From Verrucomicrobiota bacterium (lineage in GTDB: Bacteria; Verrucomicrobiota; Verrucomicrobiia; Limisphaerales; UBA9464), in the NCBI GenBank assembly GCA_017309115.1, contig JAFLEF010000053.1:1-50488 (forward strand): a stretch of DNA of 50,488 nucleotides, written 5' to 3'. The notes under the pieces are model-generated. The model saw nothing but the letters and a program-made list of their open reading frames with translations, was not told where the DNA came from and searched no databases. Below, in pieces: positions 1-9,338 of this stretch. The translations under genes and the position numbers were made by a program. Within the stretch, counting starts at the first letter, position 1, and every line of letters starts with the position of its first letter.

Positions 1-124
1 CTCGAGCCGAGCGCTCCAGTCCCGCCACCTGCGGGTGACTCACCAACTGGAGAGCCGGATGCGGGAGATCCGCACGTCCGGTTCGGAGGGAGGGGTGGGG
101 TCAATCCCCCATTCCTACCTCTAT
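1..124 (+). mobile_element. 3' end of a group II intron (domains V and VI)
   Basis: Bases 52-84 fold as a group II intron domain V. GAGCCGG (52-58) pairs with CCGGTTC (78-84) and contains the catalytic AGC triad at 53-55. A two-base AC bulge lies at 74-75, and GCGG/CCGC forms the upper stem around a GAGAT loop. Bases 85-124 fold as domain VI, with a G-rich strand pairing to a C/T-rich strand. An unpaired A at 117 would be the branch point, 8 bases from a 3' end reading CTAT at 124. Bases 1-51 would be the end of domain IV. The reverse transcriptase/maturase gene and the 5' domains lie left of the window, so class and mobility cannot be judged. The exact splice point is inferred from the branch-point distance and the AY ending. 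Confidence 0.85.
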
Positions 125-1618
125 GATCCCGCTGACCGACTGTCCGTCGCGCGGGGGGCGCAGTTGGCCCGGACCTATTGCGTGACCTGTCATTTGTTCC
201 CCGAACCCGACGCAGTCGATCGGAAGACGTGGTTCGAGCAGATTCTTCCGCGGATGAAGTATCGGTTGGGATTCTCCACGCCAGAGTTGGAACAGAGTCC
301 CAACATTCGACTGCTCCGAGAGAATCACCGGATTCCGCTGCAGCCGGTGATCACCGAACAACAGTGGCTGGATCTGAGCGCCTATTACCTCGCCAACGCT
401 CCAGAAGCGCCGCTGCCCCAGGTGGCTCCGCCCGCCATCGGCGTGGGAGTTCCGGGCTTTCGGGCGATTCCACTGCCTGTCCGTTCGCCTCAGCCGGCGG
501 TGACGGCCGTGAAGGTGTTGCCAGAGGGTGGCGCAGTTATGGCTGACGACCTCGGCAAGGCATTGGTGTGGATCCGGCCTGATGGTCAGCCGGCGGGCGC
601 GCTAGTGGTCAGTAACGCCGTCAGTTCCCTGCGCTGGGGAACGAACGGGATTCTGGCCGCGGGTCTGGGCAGTTTTCTGCCCTCGGATGAACGTCAGGGT
701 AGTGTGTTCTGGTTGCGTCCCACCAATGGCGGGCCGCGGACGGAGCCGGTGCTGAAGGATCTGCCGCGCACCACGGATGCGCAATCGGCGGACCTGAATG
801 GGGACGGCCGGGCGGATCTGGTGGTCAGCAGTTTTGGCAACAACGTGGGACGTCTCTCGTGGTGGGAGGCCCTTCCGGAGGGCGGCTATCGGGAACATGA
901 ATTGTTACCGCTGCCGGGAACGTTGCGGACCGAGGTGGCGGATTTCGACGGCGACGGTCATCTGGACATTGCGGCCTTGGTGGCGCAGGAGACTGAGGCG
1001 TTGTTCCTCTTCCAAGGCGATGGACGCGGCGGTTTTTCCCGAAAGACTGTGTTTCAGAAGCCGCCGTATTGGGGACACAGCCATTTCACCACTGCGGACG
1101 TCAACCGGGACGGGCGTTTGGATTTCGTGGTGACGAATGGAGATAACGGCGAGTTCTCGTCTCCTTCGAAACGAGTCCACGGGGTGCGACTCTATAATTC
1201 CCAACCGGGAGGCACTTGGAAGGAGGAGGCCTTCATCCCGTTGTATGGGGCGTATCAGACCGTGGCGCGGGACTTTGATCGGGATGGCGATCTGGACCTC
1301 GCCACGATTTCATTCTTTCCGGAGTTCCAAAAGGTGCCGCGGGGAAGCTTTGTGTATCTGCAGAATCAAGGGACGAACCAGTTCACCGCCTCGACCTTTG
1401 CCGAGAGTGCAACCGGACGGTGGCTGTCGCTGGATGCTGGGGACTTTGATCGGGATGGCGACGAGGATTTGGTATTGGGTTCCTACATTCGCGGGCCGAC
1501 GCCGATGCCGAAGGCTCTGGTGGACGAATGGAGCCGGGGTCAGCGGCCGCTGATCCTGCTGCAGAACCAGGCTGTTCCAGGACCGGAAAGGCCCCCATCG
1601 CCCGCGCCGAAACTGTGA
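125..1618 (+). CDS. Cytochrome c / FG-GAP (VCBS) repeat protein, 3' exon of an intron-split gene
   Basis: This reading frame (497 codons) continues without a stop from the predicted intron end. A c-type heme site, CVTCH, lies 19-23 residues into the exon. Five FG-GAP/VCBS calcium-binding repeats follow, with D-x-(D/N)-x-D-G cores such as DLNGDGRADL, DFDGDGHLDI and DFDRDGDLDL, expected to form a beta-propeller. Such proteins are exported and are common in Verrucomicrobiota and Planctomycetota. The missing start and signal peptide should lie upstream of the intron. The frame stays open into the intron, but that part translates domain V (MREIRTSGSEGG) and is not protein. Expression requires splicing, or the gene is disrupted. 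The biological role is unknown; it could be redox-linked or polysaccharide-binding. Confidence 0.8.
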   Translation, partial: DPADRLSVARGAQLARTYCVTCHLFPEPDAVDRKTWFEQILPRMKYRLGFSTPELEQSPNIRLLRENHRIPLQPVITEQQWLDLSAYYLANAPEAPLPQVAPPAIGVGVPGFRAIPLPVRSPQPAVTAVKVLPEGGAVMADDLGKALVWIRPDGQPAGALVVSNAVSSLRWGTNGILAAGLGSFLPSDERQGSVFWLRPTNGGPRTEPVLKDLPRTTDAQSADLNGDGRADLVVSSFGNNVGRLSWWEALPEGGYREHELLPLPGTLRTEVADFDGDGHLDIAALVAQETEALFLFQGDGRGGFSRKTVFQKPPYWGHSHFTTADVNRDGRLDFVVTNGDNGEFSSPSKRVHGVRLYNSQPGGTWKEEAFIPLYGAYQTVARDFDRDGDLDLATISFFPEFQKVPRGSFVYLQNQGTNQFTASTFAESATGRWLSLDAGDFDRDGDEDLVLGSYIRGPTPMPKALVDEWSRGQRPLILLQNQAVPGPERPPSPAPKL

Positions 1619-1751
1619 CCGGTAGAGGATGTTTCCCGCGGAGGACGCGGAGGGGAAATGGGATTAATTTGGAACACCGGAAAACAGGAAAAAGACGGGG
1701 AGTGGGGACCAGGAGATCTTGCTGATTCTCTCTTTGATTATTAGTTGAGCC

Positions 1752-2216
1752 ATGAGTGGTCTGACCCCCGAAGAGTCGACGATTCGGTACTACCGCCATC
1801 CCGGGAGTGTGGGGGGTTGGGGCGCTCTCGCTGCTTTCGTGGCCGTGATTGGTGGGGGCTCCTCCCTCTCGGCCAAATCCTTCGCGCTGACATTCTGTTT
1901 TCTATTGGGAGTGATTGCAGTCTGGTGGTTGGGATATTGGGCGTTGTCGAAGAGTTGTTATTTCATTTCCACCGCTGGCGCTGGATTCCGGGATTTGTTT
2001 CGAGCGCGGGAAGTTCGATTCGATGAGGTTCGCTCGGTGACGCGTCGTGCCAGAAAGCATTCGAGCACTCTGGTTTTTCAGTGCGCTACCCGCACGGTGG
2101 AGATGCCGTGGGATCCATTCGATGAGACTTGGTTCTTGGCGCTGGAAGCCGAACTCGCGCGCCGGGGGATTCCGGTTTTGTTCGAAGCCTTTGGGTTCCC
2201 CGTGAAACGAGAGTGA
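1752..2216 (+). CDS. Small membrane protein with cytosolic PH-like tail
   Basis: This is a 154-residue protein with two hydrophobic segments at about residues 22-45 and 47-66, separated by a very short turn. A basic, beta-rich C-terminal half of about 85 residues follows, including R-x-R-E-V-R-F-D-E-V. The layout (helical hairpin, then a small beta domain with tryptophan and aromatic residues) resembles short bacterial PH-domain membrane proteins, but I do not recognise a named family. The ATG at 1752 is preferred because the overlapping frame from 1745 gives no sensible protein. The gene stands alone, with 133 bases to the previous gene and a convergent gene downstream. Function unknown. Confidence 0.6.
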   Translation: MSGLTPEESTIRYYRHPGSVGGWGALAAFVAVIGGGSSLSAKSFALTFCFLLGVIAVWWLGYWALSKSCYFISTAGAGFRDLFRAREVRFDEVRSVTRRARKHSSTLVFQCATRTVEMPWDPFDETWFLALEAELARRGIPVLFEAFGFPVKRE

Positions 2217-2412
2217 CCTTGAGGTTGATCCGCAGAAGGGCGCAGATTTCTGCAGATTGGAGGAAGAACGGGTTATCTAAGGCTATTGGACACCACGGAC
2301 GATTCACCTCATTCGAGTCAGAGATAAGTACGCCGTTTAAGCTCTAAATCGCGAATGGCGGGCGAAGGACCGCGCCGCCGTAGTCGGAGGTGCGGCTCTG
2401 CGGAGCGTCGAC
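2217..2412. repeat. Intergenic stretch with degenerate CAGAT repeats and a short hairpin
   Basis: Bases 2228-2262 contain ATCCGCAG, GCAGATTT and GCAGATTG in quick succession, the same word as in the 22.5 and 50.26 kb gaps. At 2389-2413 a hairpin GGT..GCTC-TGCG-GAGC..ACC sits directly at the stop codon of the minus-strand gene. It has no T-run, so it is not a standard intrinsic terminator. The hairpin core (GCTCTGCGGAGC) resembles the one at 22431-22444 (GGCTCTGCCGAGCC). Confidence 0.4.
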
Positions 2413-4764
2413 CTATTGCTTGGGGGAGGGGGCGGGCTGGGTGAGCTGTTGGCGGGCTCGGTCCAGATAGGACTGGGCGACTGCGTTGGTGGGTTGGAGA
2501 CGGAGCGCCGCTTCAAATTGGGGAATGGCCTCCTGGAAACGGCCGCGTTGGGCCAGGGCCACCCCGAGGTCCAAATGAGCCGAAACGAAGTTGGGATCCA
2601 CCTGCAGCGCCCGATTGAAGGCCGCTTCGGCTTCGGTCAACCGGTTGGCCCGACTCAACTCAATGGCTTGCCGATGGGGCAGGGCGGCGTTGTTGGGTTC
2701 GCGCGCGGCGGCTTCGGCATAGGCTTCGGCCGCCCGACTGAATTCCTTTTGCGAGGACAATACCTCGGCCATTCGGACCAAGGGGAGAATGCTGCTCGGA
2801 TTGTCTTGTGCAGCGAGGCGAAGGTCGGCCAGCCCTTGGTCCGGCTTGCCCGAAACGATTTGCAACAGGCCGCGATTGACTCGGGCCTGGAGGTGCTTGG
2901 GGGATTGCCGCAGTGCTTCATCTATTTCCTGCAGCGCCCGCTCCCGTTGACCGGATTCAGCGAGGGCCAAGCCCAGGCCAAGTCGGGCTTCCACGAAGTC
3001 AGGCCGGATCTCCAATGCCTGTTCGTAGGCGCGAATGGCAGCGGGTCGATCGCCCGCCTGGGTCAGTGATTCGCCCAATTGGTACCAACCCACAACATAC
3101 CCTGGAGCTAGGTCGACGATCTGGCGCCACTGAACCGCGGCGTTGGAGCCCTGCCTACCGAGCTGCAACAGTCGGGCGTACTGTTCCCGCAACTGCCAGT
3201 CGGATGGATGCTGGTTCACCACGGTTTGAAGCGTCTGAGCAGTGGAGGCCAGACCCTGACGGCGCGCAGCACCATTGGCCTCGACGAGGCGGTCATCCAA
3301 ATACCGTTCCCGCAAGGCCCCGTTGCTCTGGTGGGAGAATGGAGGCCGCTGGGTGAGTGCCCGGGTTTGCGACCACAGGCGGGCTTCGGCGAAGGGATTC
3401 CAGCCCAGACGTGCCAGGCAGGCATTCAGATCCAGCCATGTTCCGCCGGCGGGGGAACCCAGGCTGCGCACGATTGGTTCGGCCAGCAGGCGGGCTAGGA
3501 AATAGTTTCCCTCCGGGCGAAGGTGGACGTGTTCCAGGAACAGATTCATTCCGGGTGGCTGATTGGTTTCCAATCCCCGGAGGTCCCGGGCGGCATCGAC
3601 AAACAACAGTCGGGCCGACGCCAGATTACGGGCGACTTGGCGGGTAACCTCGTTGATTCGGGAATCGGCGCGGAACCGGAGGGTATCCAGGTCTCGGGCG
3701 CGCTCGAAGTCGGCCCAGGCTGCCGCGGAATCCCCGGTGTTCATTCGGGCTTGGCCTAAGCGGTAGAAAGTCTCGGCGTGATCGGAGCGTGCCGCGGCGG
3801 CGTTTTCCCAGGCCTGGAGCGCTTCCGTGATGTCGCCGCGTTCGTCGGCCTGGCGAGCTGACTCAAAGGCGGCGTGCCAGCGGGGATAGGCCGGGTCGTT
3901 GGTGGTGAGGTCTGCCGAAGCGAACGGGGCACTGTCCGCGAGGTTGACCGCCATGGTGCTCAAGACCACCCGGGCTCCGGAATCCAGCCCAAGTTCGACC
4001 AGATCGGTCAGATTTCGCGCGAAGAAATTGGTGACCGTGACCAGTCGCGGATCGGAGAACGCCACCGGCCGGTCGAGAAACAGTTCCAATCCTGCCCATC
4101 GTTGGGTCAGGGACAAGCCATCGGCTTTCAGCGCCCGCTGTTCGGCGAGCCATTGACCAAGGGCTGTTTCGCCGGCTCGCAGGACCGTTCGGATGGTCGT
4201 GAGACTCGGCTGGGGACCATCGGAATTGGCTGGACCGTAGGGCCCGACCACTTCGTTGTTGCCGGCGTAGATGACCCAGAAATCGGCCTGAAGACGTCGA
4301 GAGTCGCGGGCCGCTGCCAGGATCGCGTGGGAATTGAGCGCAGTGATAGCGGTGTTGATGACCTCGACAGGGCGACCCGGCAGGCGGGCTTCGAGTAAGG
4401 CTTGCAAACAACGACCCACGCCGAATGCGGGCTCGGGATCACCCAGAGCGGCGGACTCACCGAAGACAATGATTCGAAGGGTTTCCGCCGGGGCGGACTC
4501 CGTGACGCGAATTGAGCGGGGCAGGCGGGCGAAGGAAGGTCCGACGAACCGGCTGGCGAATTGAGAGTTGGGAACCAGCTCTCCTGAAACTCGGGAAGGC
4601 AGCCAGAACTCTGTGGGACGATGATGTCCCAGGAGTCGGAGGGAGACTTCGGCGAGGGCCACCAGGGCGAAGGGCGCGAGAATGGCAATCAACCGGAAGG
4701 CCAGACGTCTCCGGGAACTCACTCCGGGCGAGTGGGCGGGTGACAACGGGGACTCAGGGGCCAT
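2413..4764 (-). CDS. Membrane-anchored SGNH-hydrolase-like protein with TPR repeats
   Basis: 783 residues. A basic N-terminus and one membrane segment (about 21-45) anchor it, with the rest probably outside the cytoplasm. Residues about 95-425 look like an SGNH/GDSL-type hydrolase: F-G-E-S with the candidate nucleophile Ser104, G-N-N at 168-170, and a C-terminal H-V-H-L around 412-415. A pair of TPR units (about 295-365) is inserted inside this domain. From about 500 to 775 there is a run of TPR units with typical A-x-x-x-Y/F-x-x-A-L-x-x-x-P spacing. SGNH domains of this kind often act on acyl groups of polysaccharides, but the substrate here is unknown. The start is the ATG at 4764. The tail is proline- and glutamine-rich. 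No operon partner is visible. Confidence 0.75.
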   Translation of the reverse strand: MAPESPLSPAHSPGVSSRRRLAFRLIAILAPFALVALAEVSLRLLGHHRPTEFWLPSRVSGELVPNSQFASRFVGPSFARLPRSIRVTESAPAETLRIIVFGESAALGDPEPAFGVGRCLQALLEARLPGRPVEVINTAITALNSHAILAAARDSRRLQADFWVIYAGNNEVVGPYGPANSDGPQPSLTTIRTVLRAGETALGQWLAEQRALKADGLSLTQRWAGLELFLDRPVAFSDPRLVTVTNFFARNLTDLVELGLDSGARVVLSTMAVNLADSAPFASADLTTNDPAYPRWHAAFESARQADERGDITEALQAWENAAAARSDHAETFYRLGQARMNTGDSAAAWADFERARDLDTLRFRADSRINEVTRQVARNLASARLLFVDAARDLRGLETNQPPGMNLFLEHVHLRPEGNYFLARLLAEPIVRSLGSPAGGTWLDLNACLARLGWNPFAEARLWSQTRALTQRPPFSHQSNGALRERYLDDRLVEANGAARRQGLASTAQTLQTVVNQHPSDWQLREQYARLLQLGRQGSNAAVQWRQIVDLAPGYVVGWYQLGESLTQAGDRPAAIRAYEQALEIRPDFVEARLGLGLALAESGQRERALQEIDEALRQSPKHLQARVNRGLLQIVSGKPDQGLADLRLAAQDNPSSILPLVRMAEVLSSQKEFSRAAEAYAEAAAREPNNAALPHRQAIELSRANRLTEAEAAFNRALQVDPNFVSAHLDLGVALAQRGRFQEAIPQFEAALRLQPTNAVAQSYLDRARQQLTQPAPSPKQ

Positions 4765-5330
4765 CGGCGAACGCTACAGGCGAGCGAAACGGCCTCGCAA
4801 GGGTCCGTTGGACCGAAGACAACTTTACTTGGCAAATAACCCTTCGGTCGCCCTCCGAAAGAAAGTTTGAATTTTTTTTGAGCATTCCGCGGGCCGACGA
4901 AAGAAAGCGCTCGGACTTATCAAGATGGCTCTCGGGAAAAAAACTCATTCCCGCAGCGCGTTTGCAACATCCTAGCAGGCAGTTTCTTGGAATTGATTAG
5001 CGGAAAATTGGGTGGGGGCTGATTGGGGAGGATTTGGCCGCTGGCTGGGATTGGATTGCCGCCTTTCTGGTACCAAGGGTCCTAGAATTTGAGCCCATTT
5101 TTCTTGAGCACGTCCCACCACGTCTGTAGGTCTTTCCCAAGCTCTCCCGTGATTACTCCTTGGCCCACCATTGGGTACGCGGGTGGACGAGAACTAGTGG
5201 TACCAATTAAGCACCTATGAATGTCGCTCTCCCCCAGCAGCTTGCGAGGCATCCCCGCCTCGTGTGCGGCTCCCCACGGGCGGAGGGTGTCGCTTAGCGT
5301 TCTAAGTTCCCCAGCTATTCACGCAGTCCT
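4765..5330. other. 566-base gap between divergent genes; presumed promoters, no gene seen
   Basis: The gap should contain the promoters of the minus-strand TPR/SGNH gene and of the large plus-strand secreted protein. I see no convincing sigma-70 -35/-10 pair. Visible items are an A/T tract (about 4868-4879), two copies of GGTACCAA at 5069-5076 and 5199-5206, and a hairpin with 6-bp stem CGAGGC/GCCTCG around 5250-5270. A 26-codon open frame from ATG 5218 has no ribosome-binding site or recognisable product and is not called a gene. Confidence 0.35.
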
Positions 5331-8300
5331 ATGCATAACAAAAACCTCCGGAAAATGTCGTACCTCGCGGGTATCTCTGCGGCGGCGGCACTTATCGGGC
5401 TCACGTCTGTCCAAGCAGGCGACGTGACCTACGACTTCTCGACGGATCCGTCGGGAGTACTCACCATCGCTGGTAACAATGATGCCCCGTGGGTCAGTAC
5501 GGGCGGAAATCCTGGTGGATTTCTGGCGCTGACCTACCCGCAGAATTCCCAGTACGCGGCCGTGGTCTTCCCCAACCTCGACCCGGGCAAAATCGTCACT
5601 GGCTTCACCTTCACCTGCGATCTCCGTGTCGGTAACAGCACGGGCGACCGCGCTGCTGACGGCTTCAGCATCAGCTTCGCGCGGGATGGCGACGCGGTCC
5701 TGGTGGATCCCGCTGTTGACACTGGGTTCGCCGGCAACTGCTGCGCGGAAATGGGTACGAAGACCGGTATCGCGGTGTCCTTTGACACCTGGTCCGGAAA
5801 CACCTTCGCCTCCGATCCGGCTGATACCAGCGACATCGAAGGCATCATCGTCCGCGTCGACAACGCGACGGTGCGTAAGGTGGCGTTGCCGACCCGCCAT
5901 GGTGCGGCCGACGACATCACCAGTCTCCAGACTGGGCCGCGGGATGCGGCTTATTGGACCGGCGGCGGCGATCCGCGGGCCCCAGAGTCCTGGGCTACCC
6001 TGGCGTGGCGTCCGTTCTCCATCACCATGACCACGGATGCCAAGCTGACCGTGTCCTGGAAGGGCAACAAGATCGTCGACAATCTGCAGACGACCTTCTT
6101 CCCCTCCGCGGGCCAGCTGGTGTTCGCCGGTCGTACTGGTGGCGCCAATGAGCACACCCACGTCGACAACATCCGGCTGACGACCATCGCGGAAGCGGTG
6201 ACCGCGCTGCCGGGCGCTCCTGGAAACTTCCAGGCGTCGTCGATCGGTGCGAACCAAGTCGCCCTGTCCTGGACTCCTGCCGTAGTGGCGGGTGATCCGA
6301 ACGCCCGTATCGCCTATGATGTGTTGCGTGGTGACACCGTGATCGCTTCGACTCTGACCTCGACTAACTTCGTGGATCGCGGAGTGCGGCCCGGTCAGTC
6401 CTACAGCTACAAGGTCCGGGGCAAGAACATCGCCGGCAACGCCGGTCCGGATGCCAACCTGACCGTGCAGACGGTCAACACGGTTCCGGGAGTGGCCTTC
6501 ACCCGGGCTGACATCTGGTTCAATATCGGAACGGTCGATCCGCTCAACGGCATCTCCGATCCGCATTTTGCTGATCCCCCGGATGCCACTCGTTACCTGA
6601 ACGGTTTCTCCTTCGGTCTCAACGAAGGTGCGATCTTCGGCAACAGCCCGCAGTTCGGTGACAACTTCATCACGGTCATCTCCGGTGTCTTCACCGCTCC
6701 GAAATCCGGTAACTTCCGGTTCTTCGGTCGCGCCGACGACGGCGTGGCGATCTACCTGAACACCTCCGGTCCGGCGATTCCCAACGTGGCGACGGCCTCG
6801 GCGATTCAAATCACCGACGGTTCGGCGTGCTGCAAAGCGTTCCAGGATATCGTGGACGGCATCACTCCTCCCGAAACCAGCGAGCCCGTGGCTCTGACCG
6901 CCGGTCAGCAGTACGGTATTGCGCTTGTGGTGAAGGAAGGCGGCGGCGGCGACTGGGGCCAGATGGCCATCCGCGAGGAAGGCGATCCGACTCCCGCTGG
7001 CAGCCTCCTGCCGTTGCGCGGCGCGGTTGTCTCCGGCCCGGTGGATGCCGTGGGAGCCAGCGTCTCCATCACGACTCAGCCGGCCAGTGTCACGGTGGGT
7101 GCGAACTCCCCGGTGACCTTCACTGCGGCGGCCACCGGTACTTCTCCCTACGGTGCGGACTACGGCAACGTGGTGTCTTACCAATGGTACAAGAACGGCG
7201 TGGCCATCCTCGGCGCGAACAACCCGACCTACACCATCCCGGTGACTCCGAAGTCGGATAACAACGCGAAGATCAAGGTTGTGGCGGCGGTTGCTGGCGC
7301 CAACGTGAGCAGCACGGAAGCGACGCTGACGGTCAACGACGACACCACGCCTCCGACGGTGACCCGCGTGAGCGGCTCCGACACGTTCAACTCCATCACC
7401 TTCGTCTTCAGCGAACCGGTGACGGATTCGGCGTTGACGGTGGGCAACTACACCGTGACGGGCCTGACCCTCAGCGCTCCTGAGCGCCTGAGCGATCGTT
7501 CGGTTCGCTTCACCACCTCCACGCAGGCGGAGAAGACGGTTTATCCGGTCACCGTCAACGGTGTCCGCGACAACGCGAACCTCGCCTCGGCCTACACGGG
7601 CACGTTCAGCTCCTTCGAGTTCAAGTCGGGCATCGTCCAGTTCAGCATCTGGAACGACCAGACCGGCGCCTTCGACACCTTCGCCAATGTGGGTGCTCCG
7701 AGCTCCGTTCGGATCGTGACCGAGTACTTCACGGGCTCGGGATTGTTCGAGAACTACTTCGGTCAGCTCAAGGGCTTCTTCATCCCGGCAGTCACGGGTG
7801 ACTATGTGTTCTTCGGCGCTTCGGATGACCACGGTGAACTGTACCTGAGCACCGATGCCAATCCGGCGAACAAGAAGAAGATCTTGGAAGAGCCGAGCTG
7901 GAGCGATCCTCGCCTCTGGAACGGTGACGGCTCTGGCGCGAACACCGGAACTCGCGGTGAAGTGGGTTCCCGCGCCAATCGGTCGGATGAATATACCGGC
8001 ACCGAATGGTCCACGGGTCCCGGTGGCAAGATCACCCTCACGGCGGGTCAACGGTACTACCTCGAGTTCCTCTACAAAGAGGGCGGCGGCGGTGACCACG
8101 GTGCGGTGGCTGTCAAGTTGGCTTCGGAAGCCGATCCGGGTAACGGCGCCAACGCGCTGGGCGGCAATCGCGTCGGCTACTTCGTCGATCCGACCACGCT
8201 GCCCCCAATCATCACCAAGCGTCCCGCGGGCGTGAAGTTCGCCAAGGGTGGTGCGGTGAGCTTCTCGGTGGAAGCGACCTCCGCTCTCCCGATGACCTAT

Positions 8301-9317
8301 CAATGGTTCCGCAACAAGAAGGCCATCGTCGGTGCCACGAGCCCGACCTACTCGGTGGCGAGCGCCGGTGCGGCTGATATCGGCGACTACTACGTGGAAG
8401 TCACTAACTCCAATGGCACGGCCACTTCGTTCCCTGACAATGATGTCCGCGCGGTCATGACCGGCGCGTTCGTGATCGAAGCGGAAGACTACAACTACGA
8501 CGGTGGCAAGAACGTGCCTGAAGCGAGCACCATGCCGCTGGCGGCGAATCTGTACCGCGGCAAGGATGGTCTGCCCGGTATCGACTTCCACCTCGAAAAC
8601 CAATCCACGGCCGACGGCGCTGCCAACGGCAACAACTATCGTCAAGGTTGGACGGAGGTTCCTGATTATCCGACGGCACCCGAGGAAATCGGTAATGCCG
8701 ACGTGGTTGCTGATGACGGAAACGGCAACACCGAGCGTCCGGACTTCGTCCTCGCCAACAACTACAAGATTGGTTGGGGCAACACCGGCGAATGGTATCA
8801 ATACACCCGTAACTTCACCCCTGGTAAGTACAACGTGGTGGTTGGTTACTCCCGCGATGGTCGGGATGCCGACAACTTCGGCCTGGCGCTGGAGATCGTG
8901 ACCGGAGACATCACCAAAGTCGGTGCGGCCACCACGGTCGTCGGCCAGGTGACGCTGAGCGGCACTGGCGGATGGAGCTCGAACGACCTCGTTCCGTTCC
9001 TCGCCCCGAACTCGACCTCGCTGGCCGAAGTGGACCTCGGTGCCAACAGCACCGTTCGCTTGCGCCTGTCGCAGAATGATCCTGACATCGACTTCCTCCT
9101 GTTCTATCCGGCCTCGGCGACCACCACTCCGGTGATCACGGGCGTGGTGCAGAACCCGAATGGTTCGGTCACGATCACTTGGACGGGTGGCGGTCAGTTG
9201 GAAGCGGCCACGAGCCTCAATGGCACGTACGCTGCGGTTCCAGGAGCCACGGGCGGCACGTTCACCTGGACTCCGGGTGCGGCTGATTCGATCCTGTTCG
9301 CTCGCGTGCGTAACTGA
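5331..9317 (+). CDS. Giant secreted lectin / FN3 / PA14 / Ig / CBM6-like multidomain protein
   Basis: 1,328 residues with an N-terminal signal peptide (hydrophobic residues about 10-27 ending S-V-Q-A-G; M9 is an alternative start). Domain order by eye: a legume-lectin-like beta-sandwich (about 30-290), a fibronectin type III domain (about 295-385), a PA14-like module (about 395-565), an Ig-like domain (580-670), an SbsA/Big-type Ig domain (672-765), a second PA14-like module (about 770-955), an Ig-like domain with Y-Q-W-F (960-1045), and a CBM6-like module starting V-I-E-A-E-D-Y (about 1050-1270). It ends with a short beta domain common at the C-termini of verrucomicrobial secreted proteins. 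No catalytic domain is visible, so adhesion or glycan binding is likely. The first 1,157 codons contain no TTA, CTA or TCA, pointing to strong codon selection and perhaps high expression. A strong terminator follows. Confidence 0.8.
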   Translation: MHNKNLRKMSYLAGISAAAALIGLTSVQAGDVTYDFSTDPSGVLTIAGNNDAPWVSTGGNPGGFLALTYPQNSQYAAVVFPNLDPGKIVTGFTFTCDLRVGNSTGDRAADGFSISFARDGDAVLVDPAVDTGFAGNCCAEMGTKTGIAVSFDTWSGNTFASDPADTSDIEGIIVRVDNATVRKVALPTRHGAADDITSLQTGPRDAAYWTGGGDPRAPESWATLAWRPFSITMTTDAKLTVSWKGNKIVDNLQTTFFPSAGQLVFAGRTGGANEHTHVDNIRLTTIAEAVTALPGAPGNFQASSIGANQVALSWTPAVVAGDPNARIAYDVLRGDTVIASTLTSTNFVDRGVRPGQSYSYKVRGKNIAGNAGPDANLTVQTVNTVPGVAFTRADIWFNIGTVDPLNGISDPHFADPPDATRYLNGFSFGLNEGAIFGNSPQFGDNFITVISGVFTAPKSGNFRFFGRADDGVAIYLNTSGPAIPNVATASAIQITDGSACCKAFQDIVDGITPPETSEPVALTAGQQYGIALVVKEGGGGDWGQMAIREEGDPTPAGSLLPLRGAVVSGPVDAVGASVSITTQPASVTVGANSPVTFTAAATGTSPYGADYGNVVSYQWYKNGVAILGANNPTYTIPVTPKSDNNAKIKVVAAVAGANVSSTEATLTVNDDTTPPTVTRVSGSDTFNSITFVFSEPVTDSALTVGNYTVTGLTLSAPERLSDRSVRFTTSTQAEKTVYPVTVNGVRDNANLASAYTGTFSSFEFKSGIVQFSIWNDQTGAFDTFANVGAPSSVRIVTEYFTGSGLFENYFGQLKGFFIPAVTGDYVFFGASDDHGELYLSTDANPANKKKILEEPSWSDPRLWNGDGSGANTGTRGEVGSRANRSDEYTGTEWSTGPGGKITLTAGQRYYLEFLYKEGGGGDHGAVAVKLASEADPGNGANALGGNRVGYFVDPTTLPPIITKRPAGVKFAKGGAVSFSVEATSALPMTYQWFRNKKAIVGATSPTYSVASAGAADIGDYYVEVTNSNGTATSFPDNDVRAVMTGAFVIEAEDYNYDGGKNVPEASTMPLAANLYRGKDGLPGIDFHLENQSTADGAANGNNYRQGWTEVPDYPTAPEEIGNADVVADDGNGNTERPDFVLANNYKIGWGNTGEWYQYTRNFTPGKYNVVVGYSRDGRDADNFGLALEIVTGDITKVGAATTVVGQVTLSGTGGWSSNDLVPFLAPNSTSLAEVDLGANSTVRLRLSQNDPDIDFLLFYPASATTTPVITGVVQNPNGSVTITWTGGGQLEAATSLNGTYAAVPGATGGTFTWTPGAADSILFARVRN

Positions 9318-9338
9318 TCACAGCTGATTCAAATCACA

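Noticed and set aside
35-124. N-terminal extension of the first gene starting at 35
   Set aside because: The peptide MREIRTSGSEGG is the usual translation of group II intron domain V; an RNA structure explains these bases.
1630-1700. GCGGAGGACGCGGAGG and GGAAAACAGG words after the first gene as further copies of the dispersed elements
   Set aside because: Similarity is limited to a few short purine-rich words without the hairpin or arms.
5218-5298. Small open frame of 26 codons before the giant secreted protein (leader peptide)
   Set aside because: No ribosome-binding site, no attenuation hairpin pair and no amino-acid bias pointing to a leader.
5319-8801. 1,160-residue open frame on the minus strand opposite the giant secreted protein
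   Set aside because: It is in codon register with the sense gene and exists because the sense gene lacks TTA, CTA and TCA. The Arg/Val/Gly-rich product has no domain-like sequence, while the sense strand has a signal peptide, known domains and a terminator.
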